Below, one piece after another: positions 1 through 11,668 of a stretch of 64,000 nucleotides of DNA. The position numbers and the translations under genes are program-made. The DNA comes from Adenophora triphylla var. japonica (taxonomy: Eukaryota > Streptophyta > Magnoliopsida > Asterales > Campanulaceae): NCBI GenBank assembly GCA_022495995.1, contig JAFEMH010001234.1, positions 248,001 to 312,000 of the forward strand, written 5' to 3'. Position 1 is the stretch's first letter. Every line of letters begins with the position of its first letter. Under the pieces are notes generated by a model. The model had not been told where the DNA came from. It did not search any database and saw only the letters and a list, made by a program, of their open reading frames with translations.

Positions 1-425
1 TCTCCCGAGGTTAAATTTCCCGTTAGATTTTGCTAACGACCCCTCTCCCGAGGTTAAATTTCCCGTTAGATTTCCCTAATGTACCCTCTCCCGAGGTTAA
101 ATTTCCCGTTAGATTTTGCTAACGTACCCTCTCCCGAGGTTAAATTTTCCGTTAGATTTCGCTAACGATCCCTCTCTCGAGGTTAAATTTCCCGTTAGAT
201 TTCACTAACGTACCCTCTCCCGAGGTTAAATTTCCCGTTAGATTTTGCTAACGTCCCCTCTCTCGAGGTTAAATTTCCCGTTAGATTTCTCTAACGTACC
301 CTCTCTCGAGGTTAAATTTGTTGTTAGATTTCGCTAACGACCCTCTCCCAAGGTTAAATTTCTCGTTAGATTTCGCTAACATCCCCTCTCCCGAGGTTAA
401 ATTTCCCGTTAGATTTCGCTAACGT
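1..425. repeat. 43-bp tandem array, block 1
   Basis: About ten head-to-tail copies of a unit of roughly 43 bp, with cores CCCGAGGTTAAATTT and CCCGTTAGATTTCGCTAACG. Copies differ by scattered substitutions. The array is cut at 425 by solo LTR S1 and resumes at 2311, so both blocks were once one array. It lies upstream of a polypurine tract (3801) and a 3' LTR (3815), which places it in the 3' untranslated part of a Tat/Ogre-like element, a position where such elements often carry tandem repeats. No coding function is seen. Confidence 0.9.
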
Positions 426-2310
426 TGTAAGTACCCAAATCTGGCTCATGCCTTCCAATCTAAGTTTCCTAGCAATTTCCCAAACTTTCATAAAGTTTAG
501 GGGCAATTCGGGAACATTTCTTTACTTTCTGAGCAAGGAAGGACCTACCAGGAATTACAAAACTGGATAGGATCTCGCTGGAAAGAAGCTTCCAAATCTG
601 CCACCTTGCCTTGTTCTAGAAACAGGCTGCGTCGACAGAAGAAGAAGTCGCGCGGCCTCTTTTAGCGGAAGATGGCGCCGCGCGGCCTTATTCGTAGCCT
701 GGCAGAAGCCTATAAATTGAGGCTTTCTCTACCCATTTTCAAAAAGGGTTTTTAAGCAATAAACCTCTGCAGAAATCTAAACACGAATTCTCTCTCCTAA
801 AACCTAAGAGCCCACTCTGTCTCCTAAACCAACCTAATCCTAATCTATTCCTAATAGACCTATACTCAAGAAACACCCCTAAGAAGATAGAGATCAACCA
901 ACAATTGGTAATCTCTCCTTCTCCCTACCCTAATCTACATCTATACACTTTTACTCTCTTTAATACTTGTTGATTACCTTCTATTATGTTCTAAAGTTCC
1001 AATCTTTGTTTATTTATGATATAGATCTATTCTTCCTCTCCCTAAACACAAATGACTCATGGAGATCCTCTCCCTAGGATGAACAAGATCCTTTAATGGA
1101 TTGTTCTAGGGATGATCTACCAAAAGAGGATGTGATCCTTTTTATATTTATGTCTAAAAATGCAATCTTTATGTGTTAAACGTTCTCCCCTTCCCTAGAT
1201 CTAGCTTTTTCTATGATTGTCCACCCATTGGGGTATTAAGGGCATAGGGAAAGTCATAAAGATTCAATCTTTATACATTTCTCTCTTAGATTCATAATCT
1301 CCCTTGTCCCTTTAGCACTCTAAAATGGAGAAATCAATGTAAAGACTCAATCTTTACATTGATTCTTCCACTTTGATGCAATAATGTTTCCATTTCTTCT
1401 CCCATGTCCCAAGGATAAATTTTGTTCCAAGGATTATCTAAGCCAAACTAATGGCTCTAAGATATAGGGAAAGTCTAAAGATTCAAGCTTTATGAATAAA
1501 ACTCTTAGATCCATGTCTATTTACTATTTCTAGAATGCTAAGTGGTAGATCTAGTGTAAAGACTCAATCTTTACACTAAGATCTCCATAAAACGCTATAA
1601 TTCCTACTCCTCTTTGATATAACTTCTTGGGCCCAAGATCTCCCATGGTCACTTGAGATGAATACTCTAAATGTCCCTACGAATCACCATTGTCTCAAGG
1701 TGTAGGATTGATAGCCCAAGATTCATCTTTCTTTCGATCGAAATACCTAATTCTTTAACTTAAGCTTTCTTTCCATTTTGATCACGTTTGACTAAAATCC
1801 CCAATGAAAATTAGATTAAAATATACCAAGGCTCCTATGCCTATATTGGTTGATTAATCTAACGGGAGGTAGATAGGTCCCATAACGATGATCACAAGCT
1901 CAACAATGGGTAGGGGATCAAAATCCCTAAAAAATTGAAGTCCAAGTTATCTTAAACTAAAACCCTCTTAAAATGGTTTCTATGTTTGGATAAAGGCTTG
2001 GCACATTCCTTTATTTCACCAAAACACACACACACACACACACACACTTGCACAAACTTTTGACCCTTTGGAAGACTTGCTTTTGCAAGGCCCCTTGGGA
2101 GAACGCCAAACGTTCTTTCCAAGGGGTAACTTAACCTCCGGACCTAGTATCTTTTTCCTTTTTTTTCAAAGTTTTGAGGACTATCAAAATACCGTGGCGA
2201 CTCTGTTTTTCATTAACTTGGTGTTTTCCAACGATGAGGTGACTCGGCCCTCGGAATGATTCGCAAACTACCCATGCGGTATTGCATGCGTGATCGTGGG
2301 GTAATTCACA
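426..2310 (+). mobile_element. Solo LTR S1 (Tat/Ogre-like Ty3/gypsy)
   Basis: A 1885-bp segment starting TGTAAGTACCC and ending TTCACA, flanked by a perfect 5-bp duplication AACGT (421-425 and 2311-2315). No internal retrotransposon region is present, so this is a solo LTR left after LTR-LTR recombination. It carries a TATA box (711-718), an AATAAA (759-764), and a CA microsatellite at about 2020-2046. Near its end it has the GTGGCGACTCT motif shared with LTRs G, S2 and D. Small open frames such as 2068-2259 have no support as genes. Confidence 0.92.
711..718 (+). promoter_or_regulatory. TATA box of solo LTR S1
   Basis: TATAAATT lies about 285 bp into the LTR, in GC-richer surroundings and upstream of an AATAAA. 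This is the usual U3/R layout of a plant LTR promoter. Activity is inferred only. Confidence 0.55.
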
Positions 2311-3112
2311 AACGTCCCCTTTCCCGAGGTTAAATTTCCCGTTATATTTCGCTAACGACCCCTCTCCCGAGGTTAAATTTCCTGTTAGATTTCGCTAACG
2401 TACCCTCTCCCGAGGTTAAATTTCCCGTTAGATTTCGCTAGCGACCCCTCTCCCGAGGTTAAATTTCCCGTTAGATTTCGCTAACGTAACCTCTCCCGAG
2501 GTTAAATTTCCCGTTAGATTTCACTAACGTACCCTCTCCGGATGTTAAATTTCTCGTTGGATTTCGCTAACGTCCCCTCTCCCTCGGTTAAATTTCCCGT
2601 TAGATTTCGCTGACGTACCCTCTCCCGAGGTTAAATTTCCCGTTAGATTTCACTAACGTACCCTCTCCCGAGGTTAAATTTCCCGTTAGATTTTGCTAAC
2701 GACCCCTCTCCCGAGGTTAAATTTCCCGTTAGATTTCACTAACGTACCCTCTCCCGAGGTTAAATTTCCCTCTAGATTTTGCTAACGTCCCTCTCCCGAG
2801 GTTAAATTTCCCGTTAGATTTCGCTAACGACCCCTCTCTCGAGGTTAAATTTCCCGTTAGATTTCACTAACGTACCCTTTCCTGAGGTTAAATTTCCCGT
2901 TAAATTTTGCTAACGTCCCCTCTCCCGAGGTTAAATTTCCCATTATATTTCACTAACGTACACTCTCTCGAGGTTAAACTTGCTGTTAGATTTCGATAAT
3001 GACCCCTCTCTCAAGGTTAAATTTCTCGTTAGATTTCGCTAACGTCCCCTCTCCCGAGATTAAATTTCCTGTTAGATTTCGCTAACGTTCCCTCTCCCGA
3101 GGTTAAATTTTG
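2311..3112. repeat. 43-bp tandem array, block 2
   Basis: Roughly nineteen more copies of the unit found at 1-425, continuing directly from the AACGT duplication that borders S1. Copies vary: some lose one C of the CCCTCTCCC run, and others read TCACTAACG in place of TCGCTAACG. Open frames across the array are repeat translations and not genes. Confidence 0.9.
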
Positions 3113-3540
3113 GCCGTATCGTAAGCCCGAATACTTCTCCCCAACAGAATCATAAGCCCATCCTTTTAACAAGAGTGCAATCATCTCTTCCGTTTCTAAC
3201 CTCTTCGTTAGAGCGTCAATCATCTCTTCCGTTTCTAACCGCTTTCGTTAGAACGTCACTCATCTCTTCCGTTTATGACTGCTTTGTTAGAACGTCAATC
3301 ATCTCTTCCGTTTCTAACCGCTTTGTAGAACGTCAATCATCTCTTCAGCTTCTAACCACTTTCGTTAGAACGACAAACGCTTTTCTCCATTTCTAACCGC
3401 TGTCGTTAGAACTTTGGATGCTTTTCCCCAAATATATACCAACCTCTCTCGAGGTTAAATTCCGTTTCTAACCACGTCGTTAGAACTTCAATCCTTCCTT
3501 CAGACTTAGACCGTGTTGTCATAAATATCTGTTTAACATA
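3113..3540. repeat. Second, related tandem array (about 42 bp)
   Basis: About six to eight copies of a unit built around CGTTAGAACGTCAATCATC and TCTTCCGTTTCTAACCGCTT. It shares the CGTTAGA core with the upstream 43-bp array and looks like a divergent derivative of it. The last copies degrade towards 3540. It is part of the 3' non-coding region of element G. Confidence 0.8.
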
Positions 3541-3814
3541 ACCATTCCTGTCATTCCGTTAGATCTCCATCGTAAGGTCTCGTGACCTAAAGTTAGTCTG
3601 TTAAGTCTCTTATACTTAACGGACGAGAACTACTTATACTTAACGGACGAGAACTACGATCGGCTTGATTCCCCCGTGGATACGTAGGAATCCTTGCTTT
3701 AGGGTCCAGCCATTTGACCGTTCAGGTCACTCCGTAAGGCATTCCCCAAATTCGGGATCCTTATCTGTTTCGACGACCCCACTTCCTCCGTAAGTGACGT
3801 CGCCGAGGGGCTAC
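3541..3814 (+). other. 3' end of element G internal region with polypurine tract
   Basis: A non-coding tail between the tandem arrays and the 3' LTR. It contains a short direct duplication (ACTTATACTTAACGGACGAG twice near 3608-3652). It ends in the purine-rich tract CGCCGAGGGGCTAC at 3801-3814, immediately before the LTR start TGTAAGTACCC. The same tract, GCCGAGGGGCTC, borders the 3' LTR of element D on the other strand, which supports its reading as the plus-strand priming site. Confidence 0.8.
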
Positions 3815-4284
3815 TGTAAGTACCCAAATCTGAATCGTTAGAAACCGTTAATTCACACTTTTCAAATTAATGAGACTTTCCAAGACTACCCCGATCATTC
3901 AAAATTAAAGTGTATTAAAAATACGTACGTGAAAAATATCACTTTTCCAAAAATATGCAATTTTTGGGACTTTTCGGGACTGTTTTCGACATTTATTCGG
4001 ACTGTTATTTAAAAAAACAGTCAAAATATGGCCAAAAAGACCAAAATGCCCTTGCCTAGTGACTAAGTATGCTACGTGTCACACATGCATAAGCCCAAGG
4101 TCAAATCAATCACATCAAACACCAAAAAAGACCAAAATACCCTCAGACTGAAACCTAGGTCGGCCGGTCTGTTTTACATGTTTAATCAGCAAGTCGTCCA
4201 CCAGTCACATCAATAATTTCAAATGCTCAAAATGCCTTCAACATAAAGGATAGGCCGACTGGCCTGTTTTGCAATTTTACAGCC

Positions 4285-4292
4285 TATAAATA
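4285..4292 (+). promoter_or_regulatory. TATA box of LTR G
   Basis: TATAAATA in the context AGCC-TATAAATA-CAG, about 470 bp into the LTR. The matching position in S1 has TATAAATT. Promoter function is inferred from position. Confidence 0.55.
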
Positions 4293-4699
4293 CAGTCTCA
4301 GTCATTCAGTAAACGGCCAAGAAATTTTCACCCTCCTGCCCCCCACTGCCTCGATTCCAGCATCCCAAACTCCCCCGAAAGTCCCGGAAGCATCTCGATT
4401 TGCGTGAAAACTTTGTTTTTCCAAACAAAACACAACCCAAACACTTTTCTAACACTTTTCGTATCCGATATACGATCCTTGGGGGATAGAGTCAAAACCT
4501 AGCCATTGGTAAACTCTCCTTCTCACTCTAAACTTTCATCCCTTTTTACGCCTTTTTCGCTATTTCTGTTCCAATCAAACTCTTCAAAATGTAGACACTA
4601 CGTTGTCTACGAGTCAAGAAATAATCATATCTCTATTACTTTTCTCTTTCGAAAAGAGTAATTTAGAGTTAAAACGGGAGATCTTGACTCGTTGTTTAT

Positions 4700-5190
4700 C
4701 ACTTATCTTAATATGTTATTTATCGTTCGAATCGTTTGATTCGTTGATTGTCATTTATACCGTCCGAATCGTTTGATTCGTTGATATTGTCATTTAAATA
4801 ACGCTTTTTACCGTCCGAATCGTTTGATTCGTTGATCGCATCTTTTACCATCTGAATCGTTTGATTCGTTGATACCGTCATTTCAATATCGTCATTTACC
4901 GTCCAAACCGTTTGGTTTGTTGATCGCATTTAATTTTAACATCCAAGTCAAGAAATTGACTTGACTTGTTGATCGTCATTTCACTACTGTCGATTACTTT
5001 AAATGTCTTCTCTTTACTGTCATTTTATCAAAAAATGGTAACGTTATAATGCCCGATCAAAATCAAAATCTTCTCTTTACTGTCATTTTATCAAAAAAGG
5101 GCAATGTTATAATGCCCGATTCAAATCAAAATCTTTTCCTTACTATCATTTTATCAAAAAAGGGTGACGTTATAATGCCTGACTCATTTC
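4700..5190. repeat. Sub-repeats inside LTR G
   Basis: Two short arrays. At 4720-4930, four to five copies of a 50-65 bp unit contain CGAATCGTTTGATTCGTTGAT, itself partly palindromic. At 5000-5190, three copies of a unit of about 65 bp contain TACTGTCATTTTATCAAAAA followed by GTTATAATGCC. Related but decayed motifs occur in S2 (8500-8780). The 69-aa open frame across the first array is a repeat translation. Confidence 0.8.
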
Positions 5191-5515
5191 AAAACCCGCC
5201 ATTCAAACTCATTTTCAAGTAATACACAAACACACACACACGCACAATTTTCGAGAAAGGTAGAAGACTCGTCAATACGAGGCGTTTCGAGTGAGCACAT
5301 TTAATCTCTTCCCGAGGCGTAACGTGACCTCCAAACCTAACAATCTCTGTTCAAAAGCCTTTTTTAAGTTTTGGCTCATAATAAAAACAATCACTGTTCA
5401 AAAGTCTTTTTCAAAGTTTTGGCTCATAATAAAAATGGCGTGGCGACTCTCTTTTCTTCGTGAAATTCAAACCGCTCGCTGCTTTCGCGACCACGAGCGA
5501 ATGCTGGTAATTTTA

Positions 5516-8045
5516 ACTGGAGCCACAAAGCCATTATTTTCCAGGCTCAATCCTATAGCACATTCAATATCCTTGGCCTCCTCAAATGCCATCACCATCA
5601 GTTCAGCAGCTTGTGCAGCATAAGAAATGGCTTGTTGCCTTAACTTGATCAGATAACCCATTCTCAAAATGTTCAACGGCAGGAAGACATGTCTAATGTT
5701 GCTCTGAGATCATCTCTTTTTACAAACAGTTGAGGAACCTGAGGCATCAATCCCACCATTTTTGTCACCTCAAATGACCAGTTGAAGATCTTAAGTTCTA
5801 ACACTTTGGTCATATGGTTGTTGAGGGACAAGTAACGGATAAAGATGTTGGCAGTTGAAAGGGAGGATTCAACCGGTAGAGGTAACCGACTGACAACTTG
5901 ACCGCCAATATGAAGACCCCTTGACCGACGGCGTTGGAGAGGTATATGGGTTGGCTTTTTCTTTGATGGAAAATCTAGAATAAGCTGTTGATCGGCTTTG
6001 CCTGGTAAGATCGTAGCATTTTTAGGAGCAGCCGGCCTTTTCTTTAATCGAAGGATTTTTGGCAATTGATACCTTTGGCTGGTTTCACCAGGGTCGTCGG
6101 TTTTGGTTAGGTGAGGAGGGGTTTCGGCTGGAGGGGCACCAAACTTAGTTACTTCAGCCACGTCCATGAACACTTGTAGTCTATCAGCTCTCCTTTTTCT
6201 CTGAAGCTCATCGGCTATAGAAGGAGGCATAGGAATCAGTTGGAGGCTGCAACTGCTGTTGACCTTCTCATGTAACTCAAAGAGAAACATCCCATTAGAT
6301 AACCTTTGAATGGATGCTCTGGAAGTGTAATAGTTTAGAGAAGACATGAGATCCTTCTGGTCTGCAAAGAAGTCAAAGGAAGTTGGGGGATGACCAGCAT
6401 CACAAGGGTTATAATCAAAAGGCTCAGGGGCCTTGAACTCCACTTCATCCTCATCTTCAAAGAAATAAGAGGTAGATGACTCCTCCTCAAAAATTGGTTC
6501 AGTCTCCTCCTCAACCACTGACTTACCTTTTAACAAGGCACTAGCTTGACCAACCAAAATAAAAGCTTGAATAGCTGCTTGAGTAGCCAACTCATCAATT
6601 GATGATATTTGCAGATCCATTTCAGATTCAAACAGGCTAGCTGCCATAGCCTTTTGTAACTCAATCTCTTCAGCAGCAGCAACAGACTTCTCCTCCTTAA
6701 CCAGTTCAGAAGATCCATCGGTTAAGGGCATCTCAATAGATCGAATAACCAGTGAGGGATCGGTTACAGGTTTTACACCTCCTCCTAAGGTCATAACCGG
6801 TGAAGTATCGGTTACGCCTCCTCCCAAGATCCTAACTGGCGCAGTCGGTTAAGGAGTGACAAACTTATCATCATCAGAACTAGAATCAGAGCTAGACTGA
6901 TCACCGTTATCATCACCTTCATCATCATCAGCTTCACCATCATCATCTTTAAATAATTCTTCAATCTCCTCATCAGTAGTGGTAGTCCACTTATTTCTGT
7001 TGGAGTGAACTGAGGAGAAGAAGTCAGCAAGATTTATGTTTCCCATTACCTGCAGCTCTTTATCCACTTCCACCATATTCTGCACTAGGTCCATAACATT
7101 TTGAATCAGCTGGTTTCTCCTAGGACCCAATGCAATCAGTTCAGAATCAAAGGATGGAAGGATATCTTCAGGTAGTTCATATCTGCCCAACTGATAAGGG
7201 TCAGATTCTTTAAGTGTGTCTTGGGCACCATGGAAAATGGCATAGTCTACCCACACATTATGAAGCATCATATCCTGCCTCAACCGGTCTTGAGCTAAGT
7301 AAATGGCATTCCACAGATTGGGAAGCTGATCAAAGTACCGGTTGTAAGGCTTCACAAGGCTTGGCTTGGACAAAGAGGGATCATACTCACTTAATTTGCA
7401 AGTTTTACTGAAGTAGAGTCCCTTGTCTTCATGGACATTATCAAAGTCCACATAATCATACACATTTCTAATGGGAACATAAGCCTTGTTCATCTCATGG
7501 AACTGAAGTAGTTTCCTGAGGAATGGAGGAAGATGATCAATAGGGTGAACCCATTTTGGTAAAGGGGCAAATGAAGCATTAACTGCCCATAGGTTGTAGT
7601 GGAAAATATGGAAGGTTGGGTTTCTGATCGGTTGGCATCTCCTGACCGATGGGTTAGAGGCATGGCCAGTTAGAGGTACCTCATCGGTCAAGAAATCATG
7701 TTTGAACAACCGTTTGGGTATGAATGGAATGAAGGTGGTTAGATCGGTTTCAATTCTTTTTCTTCTCTCAGCATTTTCTTTGGCCGGCTGAGAGGGGGTT
7801 TTCTGGATAGGTTTGGTTGAGGTAAGTGTTTGGGATTTTTGGATAGAAGGTTGAGAGGCTGATTTTATGGCTGTCTTTCTTGGTCTGATTGGAGGAGAGG
7901 TTGAGGGTTTAGTCGGTTGAGCAGAGGCAGCTGAGGCAATCAGTTTAGCTGGGGCAGTGACCGGTTTAGATTCATCGATCGACTTCCTCTTAGCCGGTAA
8001 GGTAGTAGCCAGTTGGGAGGATTCAGGCAAATCAGTTTTCTTCAC
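5516..8045 (-). pseudogene. Envelope-like gene of Sirevirus A, distal part (broken)
   Basis: Minus-strand coding continues from 9533 once solo LTR S2 and its target duplication are removed; the frame is kept across the insertion. The product is rich in Ser/Thr/Pro/Lys near its start and in Asp/Glu towards the end. The middle resembles the plant 'putative transposon protein' domain seen in Sirevirus envelope-like ORFs (family inference). It is interrupted by an in-frame TAA at 6846-6848, and the frame changes near 5673. Coding potential stops where LTR G begins. CCGGTTGA-type codon runs match those in the gag and pol regions of A (23.6-27.4 kb), which supports one parent element. No membrane segment or signal peptide is evident, so 'envelope' is a historical label. 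Confidence 0.7.
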
Positions 8046-9532
8046 TGAAATTACCCCCGATCCGAAATGGCCCGGACGCATCGGATTGTTTGAAATCATG
8101 AAAATTAGGAACTGGTGAATTTCTAAGAAAAAAGAGAGTAGCCACGCCATTTTTATTATAAGCCAAAACTTTGAAAAAGTCTGAAAAGAGATTGTTAGGT
8201 TCGGAGATCACGTTACGCCTCGGGAAGAGAATATTTGTGCTTTCCTGAAATGCCTCGTATTGACGAGTCTTTCTACCTTTCTCGAAAATTGTGCGTGTGT
8301 GTGTGTGTGTGTGAAAATTAGTTAAAAATAAGTTTGGATGGAAGGCTTAAAATGATAGATATTTTGATGGGTAAAATAATGACATAATATATATATATAA
8401 ATACATTATATCAAGATCTTTCATTATTCGATCTGAGATTACTTATCTCCAAAGAGAAAGTGTAGGGAAATTTTAGGAATCATTTCATGATATGAATCGG
8501 GCATTATAACATCACCCTTTTAATAAAATGACAATAATAAATACTTTTAAAATAAAGATATTTATAGTAATTGACAATAATGAAATGACGATCGATAAGT
8601 CAATTTCTTGACTCGGACATTTAAATTAAATGCGATATTTAAATGATGATCAACAAATCAAACGATTTGGAAGGTAAAAGACGTTATTTAAATGACGATC
8701 GACAAATCAAATGATTCGGATGGTAAATGACATTATTTAAATGACGATCAACAAATCAAATGATTTGGAAGGTATATGACATAAGAAAAGTAATAGAGAA
8801 GGGATCATTTCTGGACTTGAAACGAATATCTATAATGTTTACATTTTATGATAATGACATGAAATAATTGGCTAATCAGGTAGATGACAAAGATGAAAAT
8901 GTCTTTAAAAGTAAATATGGGAATTTAGGGTTAGAAGGAGATTTTACCATTGTTTTGTTTCGGCTCTATCTTCTTAGGGTTTGTAGGTCGGATATGAGAG
9001 TGTTTGGATAAGGGTTTTATTTGAGAAAAAAATGGGATTTTCACGCAAACCGAGGCAATTTCTCTCTCTCTGGAATTTCTGGACTGAAGACTGTAAAAGG
9101 GGAATAAATTTTCTGGGTGGATTTTCTTGGGGTGAAAACTGAAATCTGAAGCTGCTATTTGTAAGCTGGTTAAACATGCAAATCAGGCCGGCCGGCCTGT
9201 TCTTCAGACTGAGGGCATTTTGGTCATTTTACATTCTGATGTGATTTTTGACCATTGGACGACTTTTGAGGCAAGCTTATCCAAAAATTTGGTATTATTT
9301 TGTCTTTTATCGGGATTTAGACAGATTTGTTAATTACCTGTCCGAATAAATGTCGAAACAGTCCCAGAAATCGTGTATTTTTGAAAAGTAATATTTTTAA
9401 CGTGTTCTAACGTATTTTTAATACACTTTAATTTTGAATGATCCGGACAATCCCAGAAAATATCGTTAATTTGGAAAGTGTGAATTAACGAATTTTTAAT
9501 ATACTTTTGCAAACCGGATTTGGGTACTTACA
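8046..9532 (-). mobile_element. Solo LTR S2 inserted in the envelope-like gene
   Basis: A 1487-bp LTR on the minus strand, starting TGTAAGTACCCAAATCCGG at 9532 and ending GGGGGTAATTTCA at 8046. Flanks are TTCAC (8041-8045) and TTCAT (9533-9537) on the plus strand: a 5-bp target duplication with one mismatch. The LTR end was placed by matching the end of S1 (GGGGTAATTCACA). It contains a GT microsatellite (about 8288-8311), part of the sub-repeat set of LTR G, and the GGCGTGGC-ACTC motif. No internal region remains, so it is a solo LTR. Confidence 0.85.
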
Positions 9533-10391
9533 TTCATCTTAGGCTTATATGCCTTCTTCTTTTCAACCGGATGAGCACCGGTTGAGAGCTCACCGGTTGC
9601 AACAACATTACCGATAGAGGACTTGGCTTCTCTAGCAATCCTTGCCCGATCAGCCTTGTCAAATGCTTTGATAAAAGATTTTGGGTAGCTGGGCTGACCG
9701 GCTGATGCAGCTGCAACAGCTGGAATTCTCCTCAACACTCTACTTATCAACAAGTAGTGCCAAGGCCTGGCCTTGTTGGCTCTAGAAAGTGGCTTTTCCT
9801 TTTGGAACTTCTTGAAATCCACAAGAATGATTTTGTAGATGAAGGCACACAAGTTGAAGTCCTTCTGGAGAATGATGGCAGCCATTGCTTCCCACTGAAT
9901 CATAGTGATACAGTGGTGAGTGCCTGACCGACAGACAATACATCGGTCAACAACCTTGGCTAAGGCATAATTTAGAGGATCTAAATTAGCCTTCTTGTTA
10001 CCTTCACCGGTAACGAACGGTTCATTGCCTCAGGCTTGGGACCAAGCAAGTTCCATATTCTTCATTTGAATGCCAAGGACCGGTTGAGGATAGAGACGGG
10101 AAGGCATCGGCTATGGAGGTTGGGGTAAAGGTAACTGGGACTCCAGCAACAGTAGAAACTAAAGATGGCATCTCTCCAGTCTTGACATCTTCATTCAAAC
10201 TCCTATTATCAAACAATTCATCTACACAAACACATACAGAATATCTTCAGAACCTTCTAGCATCAAAAACGGGAGAACACCAGCACCAGAAAAAATAGCT
10301 TGCAATAATTTTCCTTCTTTAGATTCGAAGAAGCTTGGTAGAATATAACCTCCATATATGTCTTTCTTGGGGTTGAAGATTTAGGAGCCAT
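9533..10391 (-). pseudogene. Envelope-like gene of Sirevirus A, proximal part (broken)
   Basis: A possible start codon is at 10391-10389 (minus strand), reading Met-Ala-Pro-Lys-Ser-Ser. An open stretch from 10216 to 10022 and a longer one from 9903 into the S2 border lie in different frames, so at least one frameshift or deletion separates them. The 9903-9538 part reads like the core of the plant transposon-protein domain (aromatic and basic residues, then a Lys-rich tail). The downstream half lies at 5516-8045. The gene follows pol in transcriptional order, as in envelope-bearing Sireviruses. It is clearly non-functional. Confidence 0.62.
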
Positions 10392-10681
10392 CGGCAGAAA
10401 TCAAAACATCAAGAACAACATTTTAAGTTAGAACATTTTATAAAATATACAAATAAGAATACGTTCATAACCTAGAAAGTATTTGAGTGTTCTAATAATA
10501 TTCATAACTTAGAAAACTTTTGAATGTTCTAAGAGTTATTACCAGAAAAGTATGATAAGTGATGAAGAAATATGAAATTTTAAAGATCTTGCAGAGATGA
10601 TGGATGCTAACCGGTTGAAGGTTGAATCTTGCAGAGAGTTTGAGAATTCTAGAGTTTCGAAAGATTTGAATGTTGATTTAG
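10392..10681. other. Pol-envelope spacer of element A, left of element B
   Basis: AT-rich non-coding sequence containing two similar direct repeats near 10425-10540 (AGAAC-TTTGA/GTGTTCTAA-type). It ends in TTTAG (10677-10681), the target duplication of element B. Its continuation is at 21443, right of B. No gene is seen. Confidence 0.7.
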
Positions 10682-11652
10682 TGAAATTGTCAATGACTTC
10701 ACTGGAAAGAGATGTTACCGTAGATGTTACCCAACACCTTGGATAACACACTGATGGACAGCACACACACACCAAATAAAATAGTTTGTAAAAACTTTGT
10801 GCAGCGAAAATAAATAACACAAGATATAATTTTCTCAAGTTATATAAATATATAACTTGAGTGTGCCTAGATGGCGAAGACTTTATAATCAAGATAGAAA
10901 AATTACAAAGTCGAAAGTTTCCTATTGCTAATACAATGATGATGCTCTATGGAACTAAATAAGACAAAGCACGAATCCTATCCTTAGCCAACACTCTCTT
11001 AAACACTCAGTGTTTAAGCTAGAATCACAAGGGAGGAAGAATTATGCGAACCAAAGAACTTTGTCTCTCTTGTGCTAAGGTGTGTGTGTTTCGTATTTGG
11101 CATATCACAAATGAACCACACCTAGCCTATTTATAGCCTTCAAATGCCTTGGAGGCTAATCTAAAATAACAGCCTTGGACCTTCAGATCGTGTGAGAGGA
11201 GTGGAGAGATTTCTTGGCTTGAATTCCTCTTCTTGCGCCAACTTCCCTAAAAAGTAACAACCGAAACTTGAAGCCCAAGTCCTTGCTTTATCACCTTGTA
11301 CTCACTTGCATTCTTGGCATTGTACTCTTCAAATAATCAGCAACAACTCTAAGACTTGGTCTTCCCACGTTTTTCTTCTTCATCAACAAATATGGACCAA
11401 GCAAAAGTTACTCGTAAATCTCCCATTTACGTGTAACTCCTTCACCCACTTCTTCCTTGTTTCTAGAAATTAATCCAAACATTTATTAACCTGAAATATG
11501 GACCAACAAACACATATATCTTGCAAATACTATTAGACATTAGGATATAATTTAATATGGAAAGAATTATTAAATTACAAATCATTCCAGTTCGGGTAAC
11601 ACCCAACTGCCAGTGATAGCACCTGTGGTAACACCCACAGTCTGCATTAACA
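10682..11652 (-). mobile_element. 3' LTR of Sirevirus B
   Basis: 971 bp; on the minus strand it starts TGTTAATGCAGAC and ends CAATTTCA. It is bordered inside by the polypurine tract at 11653 and outside by TTTAG. It includes a TATA box on the minus strand (11135-11128) and GGTAACACC-type repeats near its start. Sequence matching this LTR occurs again only at 20467-21437. Confidence 0.96.
11128..11135 (-). promoter_or_regulatory. TATA box in 3' LTR of B
   Basis: Minus-strand TATAAATA in the context GGC-TATAAATA-GG, about 520 bp into the LTR. The twin in the 5' LTR is at 20913-20920, and that copy would drive the element. Inferred from position. Confidence 0.6.
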
Positions 11653-11668
11653 ATCTCCCCCATAATTT
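11653..11668 (-). other. Polypurine tract of Sirevirus B
   Basis: On the minus strand AAATTATGGGGGAGAT immediately precedes the LTR start TGTTAATG, as expected for the plus-strand primer. A second similar tract (ATTATGGGGGAG) lies about 90 bp upstream near 11750. Extra polypurine tracts are a reported feature of Sireviruses. Confidence 0.85.

Larger units (their letters stand above)
3815..5515 (+). mobile_element. 3' LTR of Tat/Ogre-like element G
   Basis: Starts TGTAAGTACCCAAATCTG directly after the polypurine tract at 3801-3814, so it is the 3' LTR of an element whose body lies to the left of the window. It aligns along its length with solo LTR S2 (opposite strand), including a shared segment near the end (AGTTTTGGCT, ATAATAAAAATGGCGTGGCG). 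The exact 3' end is uncertain: by comparison with S1 and S2 it falls at about 5515-5527, where the envelope-like gene of element A begins. The 5' LTR is outside the window, so no target duplication can be checked. Confidence 0.82.

Noticed and set aside
2068..2259. 63-codon open frame in solo LTR S1
   Set aside because: It lies in LTR sequence, has no domain or conserved partner in related LTRs, and has composition expected by chance.
1..3540. Regular repeat arrays that might look like a CRISPR array
   Set aside because: Units are contiguous without unique spacers, the context is a plant retroelement, and the copies vary along the whole unit. They are tandem repeats.
5516..8115. ACTGG at both edges of the envelope-like segment read as a target duplication
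   Set aside because: Placing the LTR ends by comparison with S1 puts the S2 border at 8046 with its own TTCAC/TTCAT pair, so the ACTGG match is coincidental.
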